Positions 25,286 through 35,092 of a stretch of 64,000 nt of DNA are shown in pieces. The stretch spans positions 257,720,656 through 257,784,655 of the forward strand of contig CAKMRJ010005634.1 of the NCBI GenBank assembly GCA_928212115.1. The letters run 5' to 3'. The DNA is from Lactuca virosa. Taxonomy: Eukaryota; Streptophyta; Magnoliopsida; Asterales; Asteraceae. Each line of letters starts with the position of its first letter. Within the stretch, counting starts at the first letter, position 1. The position numbers were made by a program, and so were the translations under genes. Below the pieces are notes generated by a model. It saw nothing but the letters and a program-made list of their open reading frames with translations. It ran no database searches and was not told the DNA's origin.

Positions 25286-25621
25286 CTAGTGAATGCTACG
25301 GCTACACCCACGGACTTACAACACTCTATCACTATCTGGCTGCTAGTGAATGCTACGGCTACACCCGCAGACTTACAACACTCAAACACTATCTGGCTGC
25401 TAGTGAATGCTACGGCTACACCCGCAGACTTACAACACTCAAACACTATCTGGCTGCTAGTGAATGCTACGGCTACACCTGCAGACTTACAACACTCTAA
25501 CACTATCTGGCTACTAGTGAATGCTACGGCTACACCCGCAGACTTACAACACTCTAACACTATATGGATGCTAGTGAATGCTACGGCTACACCCGCAGAC
25601 TTACAACACTCTAACACTATC
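25286..25621. repeat. 57-bp tandem repeat, about six copies
   Basis: Unit begins ctagtgaatgctacggctac and repeats at 57-bp steps (25286, 25343, 25400 and on). Because 57 is a multiple of three, frames stay open through it on both strands, but nothing suggests translation. Copies are about 95 percent alike by eye. Confidence 0.85.
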
Positions 25622-28332
25622 TCATTCGTTGATTATTAATCCGAACACATCTGACGTCGAGCATACACGCGACCTAACATCCAGAACTGAACCCATGTCC
25701 TGACTGGGATCCCCAGACTGATTCACTAAGGCTTGCTAGCAAACATCACGGGAACGCAATCTCCTTATTGGCAAGTTTTTCCGAACTTCCATCTCACACT
25801 ATCCTCAATCATACAGCCGCTTGAGCTGTCTTCCTTCCAACCAAAGATGCGAAACTTATCCCAGTTTCAAAACTGCTCCTACTTCTGAATCCTTGGATGA
25901 TCCTCCCCACTTTGATTCAACTAACGTCTTACAGCACACAATACTGGAAGGATTCTCAATCCTTCTTACTATTCTATGCCCAATCTGCTGAAACCACGCT
26001 TACCATTGCTAGTATTTCAATACTAGCCAGTCCAAAAGATTACACCACCTCCAAGAACCCGAATAAATCTACGGTAATAATCCGCTAAACCCAGGAAGCT
26101 CTGAATCTCAATTGGAGAGCTCGGCATCTCCCTCTGCGTTACGGCCTCTATCTTGGCCAGAACGACTAAGATACCCTTCTGATTAACAAGGTGCCCAAGA
26201 AATTACACCTAGCGCAACCAGAGCTCACATTTGGAGTACCTTGCAAAAGGTCTCTCCCTCCTCAAAGTCTCTAGCAGCTCCCTCAGGTGCTTCTCATGTT
26301 GCTCCTCGGCCTTGGAATAAACCAAGTTGACACTGTACTCTCCCAATCCCGCAATTTGGGAAATGATCTTTCGCTATCCGTTAATAATTCTCGGTATGCA
26401 ATTGGCATATGCCATTTCTTGGAAGTATAATTCAAACACAAACCAAGGATAACCCAGAGTCACACTTACTCAAACCAATGGAACAAAAGGCTCCCTTGTG
26501 TGGTTTCTCGCAAGTGTTGTACTGAATCTAACCCTGCTGGTCTCTCAAAAGCTGATCCAAAATCTAGGGTCTCCTCCCGAGACCCCTCAATATAAGCAAC
26601 TAATCAGATTCCCTCTTACCAATGTGCTCCCAGTCCATACCTCATTCTCAAGTACAAGAAGTCATATCATTCAGGGTCTTGCACCCCGAGATACTCATGA
26701 TCTCCCTGCTATCGTTCTACAGTATGTTCTGATAACTTACCTTCTTCATTTCCTCATCTGCTGCATACTGTGGTACCATATAAGCTCTTTTCCGAGATTT
26801 GGCAGTGACCTCTGCCATAGTTTCAGTCGTCTGGTGGAGATCTAACGACTCATTCGCCAACTGCTGCGCCTCAATCGCCTGGGCACACTCTGCCCAGAAT
26901 CTGGTCTAAAAGTCATCCCATGACACAGCATCAACCGTATCATCACTCAACTCACTACCAACCTCTTCCTATCAATCTCGTGCTCTATCCCTCAGGAGAC
27001 AGGAAGTAAGTCAGATCTTGTCTCCTTTCGAGACAATGTATGGCACAAAAGTGTTGGCGACATCTGCCAACCATCTGCTGCTAACAATGGGGTCCCTAAC
27101 CCCCATGACAATCTGAAGATTCACAAGCTTTGAACTCCCGAAACATCAATGTACGCGTCCCTATCATGACTGCTATCTCAGTGCAGAATGCACTCGGCCT
27201 CTCATAACAAATCTCTATAATTCCCTCCTTGATCACACTGAGGATCACAGGAGTCTGGTCAATGATACTGCTCGTAATTCTCAGATGGAATGAACTCCCT
27301 CATCTGATCATCAATCTGCCCGGCTCCAGAGTCCGAGCCTGATCCCTCGTCGACACCAGAACTACCATCTGGTCTACCACATAGCGTCACTATACTCGGC
27401 AACATACCATCACTAACATCACAATACTCATCCAAACTCGAGGGATCTCACACACTACAAGTTCCCTGGGTTCATCTCATCCTTCCTTGATTCGAGTACG
27501 GATCCTCTGCTTTCAGTAGTAGGGGCCCATACTACCTTCCACATCTATCCGTACTTTCCTCAAGAACTGCCTTGACTCCACCAAGTCCCTTCTACTACTA
27601 CAACTGATCTAATACTAAACTCATCCTAGGCTTGCCCCAGGGTTATCACCAACCCACTCTCCGCCATCAGCTGCATAAGAAGTCCCTGCTTTCTTCCCCT
27701 AACTAGCTCGCGAATACTATTACATATTACTCAGACTAAATAATTCTTCGAATGAGAGATCCTACTCTACAACGGTTGGACTCAGACAAGAGCTGCAAAA
27801 TAGAGCTAGACTTAACCTTCTGAAATTATTTAATATGCAACGTAACATATTCGTTTACTACTTAGTGCAAGATAGCTAAGACTCCTAAAAGCACAAAGCA
27901 AGCAGCATTTGAGCATCGAGTACACATAATCAAGCATCTACTACTCTGGCTATCATACTGACTAATCTGTACTAGCATGTAGTTCTCATAAAGCTGAACA
28001 CATATAGCAGGCACATAAGGCATCCTTCCTAGATCCTTAGTCCTAATCTAGCATGTTGTCCTGATAAAGCTAATAATCATATCATAATATCAAATTGTAT
28101 GGGTAATTTGGGAGTACTTACTCGAGCTCGGCTGATTGCATGCACCACACCCTTTTCTCTTTTCAAAATTCTTTCCGCTTTTTCTAAAACTCTTTTCTTT
28201 ATACTTTTTCTAAAATCGTTTTCTTTTCTCAAAATCCTTTTGTAAACATGGTTTTTCTCTTGAAAACTTTATACCACTTCCTTAGTTTTAGTTCAGACAC
28301 ACCCGAGAGTGTGCCCGAATCCCTCAAACCAA

Positions 28333-28345
28333 GGCTCTGATACCA
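28333..28345 (-). promoter_or_regulatory. Primer-binding site of Gypsy F
   Basis: The minus strand reads TGGTATCAGAGCC, an exact match to the initiator methionine tRNA site, three bases from the right LTR. Confidence 0.88.
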
Positions 28346-28348
28346 ACT

Positions 28349-29125
28349 TGTAACATCCCAAAAATACAGTCTGAAAATTTCGTTTTAAATCAGTAATAAA
28401 ACCATAGTCATCATACGTCATAGAAAAATCACAACAATGTATCTCAGAATAATATAGAAATTGTCATGTATATCAGAGTATAAACATCCTAGGCTGAACA
28501 AATGGTGTGTGCACTGCAATCTTCCCGAGCTCCTCATTTGAAAACTGAGTACCTGAAACCAAAACTGAAAATTGTAAGCACGAAGCTTAGTGAGTCTCCC
28601 CAACTACCACATACCATACAATAACATATAAAGCAACTACTGGGCCTTGCCCACTGCATCGGACCGAAGTCCAGAAACTGCATCGGACCGAAGTCCGGAA
28701 CTAACCAGGGCCTTGCCCTCTGCATCGGACCGAAGTCCGGAAACTGCATCGGACCGAAATCCGGAACTAACCAGGGCCTTGCCCTTATATAGTGGCACAC
28801 CCTAAAAATAGGGTTTTAAGACTCTGAGCGTAAGCTGGGTGTACCCACGCGCGTTCCAAATTGCATGCATGGCCTTCCATGCGAACTTTTCACCATAAGG
28901 GACATTATTGCCAAAATCTTCAAAGTGTCATAACTCCTTCGTTATAGATCCGTTTCCGATAAACTTTATATCTACGGAAAGATGGCGAGAAGCCCTATAC
29001 TTCTAACAACACACCCCGGCCCGAAACCTTCTCGAATGAAACTCAAAACCCATAAATGACCAAAACACCCCTAACCTTGACTTCTGGTTCCATAAATGAA
29101 TGCTTTTTCCAAACAGGGTGTTACA
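28349..29125 (-). repeat. 5' LTR of Gypsy F (right end, internally deleted)
   Basis: 777 bp. It follows the left LTR to the aaccagggccttgccc repeat and then jumps to ttatatagtggcac, skipping about 1.4 kb, with a further small deletion near 28840. In the left copy the jump points lie near 21600 and 23001. Confidence 0.88.
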
Positions 29126-29130
29126 TCACA

Positions 29131-29758
29131 GCAAGTCATCCAGACATCATGTTTTTCACCATGTTTGTGTGCCAGATTTCAAGTCAATCCAAAGATACCT
29201 CATCTATTGGCTGTTAAGCAAATATTCCGATACCTCAAAGGTACAAAGAATCACGGAATCTGGTACCCAGCAAATGAGAGTTTCCTTCTTCAAGCATATT
29301 CCGATTCAAACTCTGGCGGTCTTCAATTGGACAGAAAAAGCACATCTGGTGGCTGTCAATTTTTAGGTGGTCGATTGGTCAGTTGGTCATCTAAGAAACA
29401 GAAGTGCATTGTACTTTCAACAGCCAAAGCAGAATACATTGTTGCTGCTAGTTGCACATCTCAAGTTCTCTGGATGAAATCTCAACTCTTGGATTATGGT
29501 TACCGGTTTCAATAAATTCCAATTTATTGTGATTCTCAAAGTGCCATTGCAATTTCACATAATCCAATTCAGCACTCTATGAAGAAGCACATCGACATAC
29601 GGTACCATTTCATTAAAGATCATGTTTTAAATGGTAACATCGAACTTATTTTTGTTCCATATGACGATGAAATTGTTGATGTCTTTACTAAGGCATTAGA
29701 AGAAACCAAATTCAATGGTTTTCTGAATAAAATTGGTACGATGATGCCTGATCCTTAG
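29131..29758 (+). pseudogene. Copia pol of element E, 3' part: RT end and RNase H
   Basis: This continues the pol interrupted at 21121. After a one-base shift it reads CARFQVNPKIPHLLAVKQIF, then the RNase H (YSDSNSGGLQLDRKSTSGG, LSTAKAEYIVAASC near 29418). A TAA at 29513-29515 breaks it before the terminal part (PIYCDSQSAIAISHNP, HIDIRYHFIKDH, DVFTKALEE), which ends at a TAG at 29756-29758. It corresponds closely to 6400-7009 of element B. Enzymatically it would remove the RNA template during reverse transcription. Confidence 0.88.
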
Positions 29759-30627
29759 TTCTTTCAAGAGGTTTGCACTCTCTGATGGCAACATCAGAAA
29801 GAGAATAGGTTCCGAAATCAAATCATTTTTCATCTCGGAACTATTGCATCTCGGAATGAATAGGGTCATTTTACATGTCTCCTTCTCTAACCACCTCTTG
29901 GAATTTTAAGTTGTACAACTCATCTTATGATTTAAAGTCCATGGCGAATATAGTCAGATTGTTACTATCTTCATCTCGAGACTTACCTCATAAGGTCTTC
30001 CCGGAATTCAAATCCGGAACGGTATTGAATCCTAAATCCTTGTCCTATCTCAAATCTCATTCTGGAACATTTGAAAATTTCACTCCGGAAGTTTTTCAAA
30101 GTTCACCCCGGAACATTTCAAAACTCATTCCGAAATCTCATCAAATTTTTGCTCCGGAATTTCATTAACATTTCACTCCGGAATTTTCGAAAATCACTCC
30201 GGACTCCTTTTGACTCAAATCCTTCATTCCTGAATCTATCTCAGAACTTTTTCATGTTCCGATATCAATCAACTTCATCCCGGACTCTTCATACTAAGAA
30301 ACCATTTTCAAAACATTCCGGAACTCCATTGTTCCGAAATCAAAATCCATGATGAAGTTCAAAAGGTTTTAAGATGAAACGTTTTTTTAATGGTTACTTT
30401 TTAAATGATGATTATCTTTTCAACCTCGAAACTCGCTCCACGTTGCACACGTCCCTGAAAAGTGAACATCACATCACCCAAATGGCAGTTTCCATTTTTC
30501 ACCTCAAGCCAATGTGATCTCTAGCCATTGCATGACAACTCAGATGAAAACGGCAACATAATTAATGTGATCCGTTTCTTTATCCGGATATCATCATTAC
30601 CTTGCAACCCGACCCATTTTCCTAACC
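29759..30627 (+). other. Spacer between pol and the 3' ORF of element E
   Basis: No supported coding frame. Between 29995 and 30330 the motif CCGGA occurs about nine times, mostly as actCCGGAAttt-like phrases. The sequence does not resemble the spacer of element B apart from the promoter-like end. Confidence 0.55.
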
Positions 30628-30636
30628 TATATAAAC
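30628..30636 (+). promoter_or_regulatory. Internal TATA box before the 3' ORF of element E
   Basis: TATATAAAC lies 111 bp before the ATG at 30739, followed by a C/T-rich leader (cttcttcctctc near 30690). It mirrors the element in B at 8748, with nearly the same spacing although the surrounding sequence differs. Confidence 0.6.
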
Positions 30637-30738
30637 CTCCTTCATACCTAATTTTACCCTTTACGTGCACAAAAGAGCCAAAAGTACTCATCTTCTTCCT
30701 CTCATTTGTGTTCTTGAAGCTCTCAACCTCCTGCAACA

Positions 30739-30887
30739 ATGGCGTCCTCATCTCCCTCCAAAACCTCCCAAACTGCCCCCGAAATCACTCAAACCACCCC
30801 TGATATTGCTCAAACCACATCCAAAATCCCCAAAACAGCTGCCAAAAAGAAATCCTCCAAGGGTTCATCTTCTTCTCAGTCCACTGA
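30739..30887 (+). pseudogene. 3' ORF of element E, N-terminal piece
   Basis: It starts at AACAATGGC, the same initiation context as in element B, and encodes a Ser/Thr/Pro-rich N-terminus (MASSSPSKTSQTAPE) with a small basic patch (KKKSSKGSSSS). About 50 codons on it is cut by Gypsy D, whose target-site duplication actga forms the last five bases. The frame continues at 40549. Confidence 0.8.
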
Positions 30888-32976
30888 TGTAACACCCGGT
30901 TCCTGGTACGTATTTATTTCCAAGTATTATTGTATTTTACCCTGGGACTCGACGAGTTGAAGGCCTAACTCGTCGAGTCAACTCGGCATTATGCGCGGAT
31001 TTTAAGTGACCTACTCGACGAGTCGGGAGACCGACTCGGCAAGTAGGAGTTGTCTGAGTGAAACCCTAAATTTGAGGGTTTGTACCCTATTTAAACAACT
31101 TATCTCCTCCCATATCAGCCTCCATCATCCCTCACACTTCCAGAAGACCTTCGACTGAAACCCTAGACTTGTTTGAGTGCTCTTAAGCCATTTTTGTGCA
31201 TTCTTTGGTGATTGTGAAGCTTGAGAAGAAGAAAGGAGCTTGGGAGTTCCATTGGAAGCTAGAAGATTTCATCTCCAGCTCATTTAAGGTAAAAAGCTTC
31301 AATCTTGACTTTCCATGTGTTTAATCATCTTTAGGGCTTGGGTTCTAGTATCTTTAGGGCATTTCTAAGCCATTTTCGGGTTGTGGGGTGTAATGTGAAG
31401 TTATGGCTTCAGATCTTGGACTTTGGAAGGGTCTCATGGCATAAAGGTGCCAACTCTATGGCCATGAGAGCCCCATGCATCTTGTAGGTCTCATTTTTGG
31501 TCCTTTTGAGCTTACAGACCCATGCATGGACATAAAGTTTTTGACTTTACGTTATATATAAGCCTAAGAGGTCAGATCTACCGTCTGGATGAGATGGGCT
31601 CAACAGAAATCGAGTTTATGGATATGGACTTAGTGGACTCGGCAAGTTGTTCTTGGGACTCAGCGAGTCGGGAAATGGTTCCCCGACCTTTTCTGTTTCG
31701 AGGAGTCTGGTTGAGTCTAGAAAGGACTCAAAAAAGATGGACGTGATTATAAGACCTGGAAATCATGGGACTCGACGAGTGTATGAACAAACTCGGCGAG
31801 TCCAAGGCAATCTCCCAACCCATGAAGATGAACTCGACGAGTTGTTTATACAACTCGGCGAGTCATAGACTAAACACATTCTTATAAGGGAGATGAACTC
31901 GACAAGTTCAAGGGGAACTCGGCGAGTCGGTTCAGGATGGTCCCGATATTATGGTTGAAGAATGACCCATCAAGTTGTCGCTAGACTCGACGAGTAGATT
32001 CGGGAGTTGGATCATTTTGAAGGAATAGGGACTCGACGAGTTGGGAGACCAACTCGGCGAGTTAAGTCAAATGAAGGTTGACTTTGACCAGGATTTGGGT
32101 TGACCCTTATGGGTGTTGTGAGTACGAAATTGATAACTTAGTAGAGTTGTCGTGTGGGGATTGAGGAGTCGAGGAAATTCGATTTTCACGCCGGGGACAG
32201 TTCAGATACTACGTGGCATTTAGGTGAGTTACCTTCAAGTAGAAGTGGGTATAAGGCACCGAGGCCGACCCACTAGTAGTTGATTACAGCTGAGATGATT
32301 GTCTTTGTGATAATTGCCTGGTTTGATATTACTTCATATGTTCTATGTTCCAGTATGCTAAGTTCTATGTGATAGTGGTAGTGCGAGGGGAATAGTCCCC
32401 CGACCGGTTGTTAGGACCGAAGTGTAGGTCGGACACCCCAGATATGTATGACAACATGTCTATGATAGTTTATTATGTGATAGTAGTAGGGGTGAAATAG
32501 TCCCCATAACCGGGTGAGATAGACCGGAGGGTAGGCGGGCACCCCAGAAGGGCCTGACACGGGTAGTCAGCAACCCAGAATGGCTTGACACGGGTAGTCA
32601 GCACCCCAAAATGGCTTGACATGGGTAGGTCGGGCACCCCAGAATTGCCCGAAAACTTGTATGATTGTATAGTATGTGGTATGATGGGGGAACTCACTAA
32701 GCTTTGTGCTTACAGTTTCAGTTTTTGTTTCAGGTACCTCTTCATCCAAGGGGAAGGAGTCGATGGCGTAGCAGTGCATCACACACACGCACATGGTTTC
32801 CGCAATGATTTTTCTGGGATTGTACTCTGATTTATATTACTGTTCGATGTTTTGATTTTAAGACATGTTCACGATGGTTTATGGATTGATACGATATTGA
32901 CAATGTTTTCAGTAAACGATTTTATAAATTACTAATTACAAACGAAATTTTTGGACTCGAATTTTGGGATGTTACA
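30888..32976 (+). repeat. 5' LTR of Gypsy D
   Basis: 2089 bp, with TATTTAAA at 31088. It is studded with near-palindromes ACTCGACGAGT/ACTCGGCGAGT (30950-31060 and 31740-32060). A repeat of about 40 bp around gggtagtcagcaccccagaa lies at 32520-32660. Confidence 0.93.
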
Positions 32977-32979
32977 AGT

Positions 32980-32991
32980 TGTATCAGAGCC
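32980..32991 (+). promoter_or_regulatory. Primer-binding site of Gypsy D
   Basis: TGTATCAGAGCC, three bases after the LTR, with one mismatch to the initiator methionine tRNA site. Confidence 0.85.
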
Positions 32992-33802
32992 TTGGTTTGA
33001 GGGATTCGGACACACCCTCGGGGGTGTCTGGACTCAAATCGAGGGCTTGAAAGATTTTTACAAGAAAATAGTTTTCTAAAATCTAAGTTAAGGAATTTTG
33101 AAAAAGAACGAGGTGTGTAATGCGTGCGACCGGCCGAGCTCAAGTAAGTTTTCCCCAAGATACCCATACTTGTTATGTTATGCTATATGATATGATTATG
33201 GAAATTACATGCTAGATTAGGGCTAAGGATCTAAGAGGATGCCTTGTATGCCTGTTATATGATTCTGAGAACTGCATGCTAGAATAGAACTATGGATCTT
33301 CGAAGGATGCCTTATATGCCTGTTGTATGAGCTTATTGAGTTGTATGTTAGGGTTGTCTAGTCAACAGTAGGATAGCCTGAGTGGGTTATGCTTGATTTG
33401 GTTACTCAATGTAAGAATGCTGCTTGCTTTGTGCTTGTAGGGTTCTAGCTAGCCTTAACTAACTAGTAAGTGGATATGTAATAGTATTCGCAAACTAGTT
33501 AGGGAAGGATGGTAGGGACCCCTTGAGCAACTGATGGCGGAGAGTAGGTCGGATAAGGCCCTAGGTCAAGCCTAGGATGAGATTAGCTTGGATAGCAGGT
33601 TTGGTAGAAGGAATTTGGTGAAGTCAAACCAGTCCTTGAGGAAAGTACGGCTAGATGTGGAAGGTAGTATGGGCCCGTACTACTGGAAGCATAGGATCCG
33701 TACTCGAGTCAAAGGAGGCTGAGATGGAACCAAGGACCTGGAGAGCGTGCGAAATCTATCAAGAGTATGTATGACCCTGACGTTTACATGTTTTATTTCA
33801 GC
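32992..33802 (+). other. 5' leader of Gypsy D
   Basis: About 0.8 kb of untranslated leader. It has two diverged copies of a unit around gattctgagaactgcatgct and ggatgccttatatgcctgtt (33190-33330). No coding evidence. Confidence 0.6.
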
Positions 33803-35017
33803 ATGGTGGTTACGCGTCATGCAGCGGGAGGTTCAGGGTCTGGATCCGGTTCTGGATCAGGCTCGGGTGCAGGATCCGAGCAGGTTGATGACAGTTTACG
33901 CGAGTTCATCGCGTCTGAGATTACTAGAGGTATCCTTGAGTCGACTCCTATCATTTTCGGGTCAATCAAGGAGGGGATTATCGAGTTGATGGAGGATCTC
34001 CAGGCATTCAGGAGGGACTCGGCTTCCAGCCAGTCGGGTATGCGCACATTGTCCTTCAAGGACTTCAGGGGGAGTGGTGCGCCAGACTTTCATGGGGTGA
34101 AGGACCCCACTGATGCCAGAAGAATTAATCGCAGACATTGAGTCTGCGCAGTTGACGAGCTTCTGCCCGGAGGGGTCGATGGTCCGCTTTGCTGCAGGGT
34201 GTTTGAGGGACAGAGCTAGGGATTGGTGGGAGTCAGTCGGTGACTCACTGGGAGCCCCAGCCATCGAGGCTATGACTTGAACAGATTCGTGACTAGGTTC
34301 AGGGCTGAGTTTGCGCCAGCTATGGAGCTTTAGCAGCTGGCAGAGAGTTTCTTGACATGAGACAGACGACCGAGACAGTGACAGAGATCACTGTCAATTT
34401 CAGGGAGAAGGCCCTATTGGTACCTCAGTATGCGGGGGATGAGGAGATGCGGAAGACCCGATACCATGATATGTTGAGGGCTGATATTCAGGAGCATGTC
34501 AGCTATTCAACTTGCCCGACCCTGGAGTCCATGATTGCCAGGGCGCAGGAGAGGGAGATTGATTTGGAGCACCTCAAGAAGAGGAAGGCAGAGACTGAGC
34601 AGGTTACGGGGGTTTCGGGGAAGAAACCCAAGGGATCCGACATTAGGTCGAAGGGCCATCCGGGCCAGAGCGGCTGCAGGAAATGCAGCAGGCCGCATGA
34701 GGGAGCTTGTAGAGTGGGATCGCCAGGCTGCTACAAGTGCAGCAAGATGGGGCACTTTGGCAAGGATTGTACTGCCCCCGCCCCCACAGTTCAGACATCA
34801 GACCTTATTTGCTTCCATTGCAATCAGAGGGGCCATAAAAAGGCCAACTGCCCTAGGTTGTCAACAGCATCAACAGCAGCGCCGGTGGTGGCGCCGACTC
34901 CAGCGACTGCACGAGTTACGGATGGCCGGAAGGTCAAGACAGATGCTCCAGTGGTGCGGAGCCGAGCATTTCAGTTGACAGCCGAGGAGGCACGCGCCGC
35001 ACCTGATGTGGTGACGG
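33803..35017 (+). pseudogene. Gag of Gypsy D with two zinc knuckles
   Basis: The likely start is ATG 33803 (MVVTRHAAG), followed by a Gly/Ser run and an alpha-helical segment (DDSLREFIASEIT). The retrotransposon Gag core is spread over three frames: CLRDRARDWWESVGDS near 34200 and NFREKALLVPQYAGDEE near 34400. The nucleocapsid end has CRKCSRPHEGAC plus CYKCSKMGHFGKDC (near 34730) and CFHCNQRGHKKANC (near 34810). Frameshifts near 34110-34140 and 34275, plus a TAG near 34331, disable it. The last codon is interrupted after its first base by the putative intron at 35018. If the intron is retained, Gag ends five codons later at 35037. Confidence 0.82.
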
Positions 35018-35092
35018 GTATGATTTCTTCTCTCTAAACTTTTATATTATGTCGCTATGATTTGTATTTGTTATGTTATGTTCTCTGTTTAG
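35018..35092 (+). other. Putative 75-bp spliceosomal intron between gag and protease of Gypsy D
   Basis: It begins GTATGATTTC and ends with a T-rich tract, TTCTCTGTTTAG. Base composition is strongly AT-rich against GC-rich flanks. It lies in phase 1, and the outer frames are in register, so removal gives the residue order VTG-SFHVNG, which aligns with DVASGTFLVNG in Gypsy C. That element has no insertion at this point. The intron contains an in-frame TAA (35035-35037), so unspliced RNA would stop after Gag. Splicing is inferred from sequence, not shown. Confidence 0.65.

Larger units (their letters stand above)
23409..28348 (-). pseudogene. Interior of Gypsy F with scraps of gag and RT
   Basis: About 4.9 kb, mostly without coding signal. 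On the minus strand near 27370-27230 a Gag N-terminus is readable (GSGSDSGAGQIDDQMREF, then a shift) and resembles Gag of Gypsy D. Near 26320-26200 an RT fragment is readable (YSKAEEQHEKHLREL, RYSKCELWLR, then stops), matching the RT after its catalytic box in Gypsy D. I could not find protease, integrase or a catalytic RT box. The rest contains short repeats, including a Cys-rich-looking artefact from the 57-bp array and repeats of ctgcctgaaacactgaa (24600-24780). It cannot encode mobilisation enzymes. Confidence 0.7.
21122..29125 (-). mobile_element. Gypsy retrotransposon F, minus strand, probably non-autonomous
   Basis: 8004 bp from TGTAACATCCC to GGTGTTACA, inserted in the pol of element E with a perfect 5-bp target-site duplication tcaca (21117-21121 and 29126-29130). 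The polypurine tract next to the left LTR and the primer-binding site next to the right LTR show that it reads on the minus strand. The LTRs differ in length (2287 and 777 bp) because the right one has a large internal deletion. Where they align they look about 97 percent identical by eye, yet the interior holds only scraps of gag and RT. Confidence 0.88.

Noticed and set aside
25286..25621. Regular 57-bp direct repeats that could suggest a CRISPR-like array or a repeat protein
   Set aside because: Whole 57-bp units repeat, with no unique spacers, in a plant retrotransposon interior. The open frames on both strands only reflect a unit length divisible by three.
33765..33802. Possible intron gtatgtatga...ttatttcag just before the gag ATG of Gypsy D
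   Set aside because: Only 38 bp from donor-like to acceptor-like sequence, below the length plant spliceosomes use, and no reading frame tests it.
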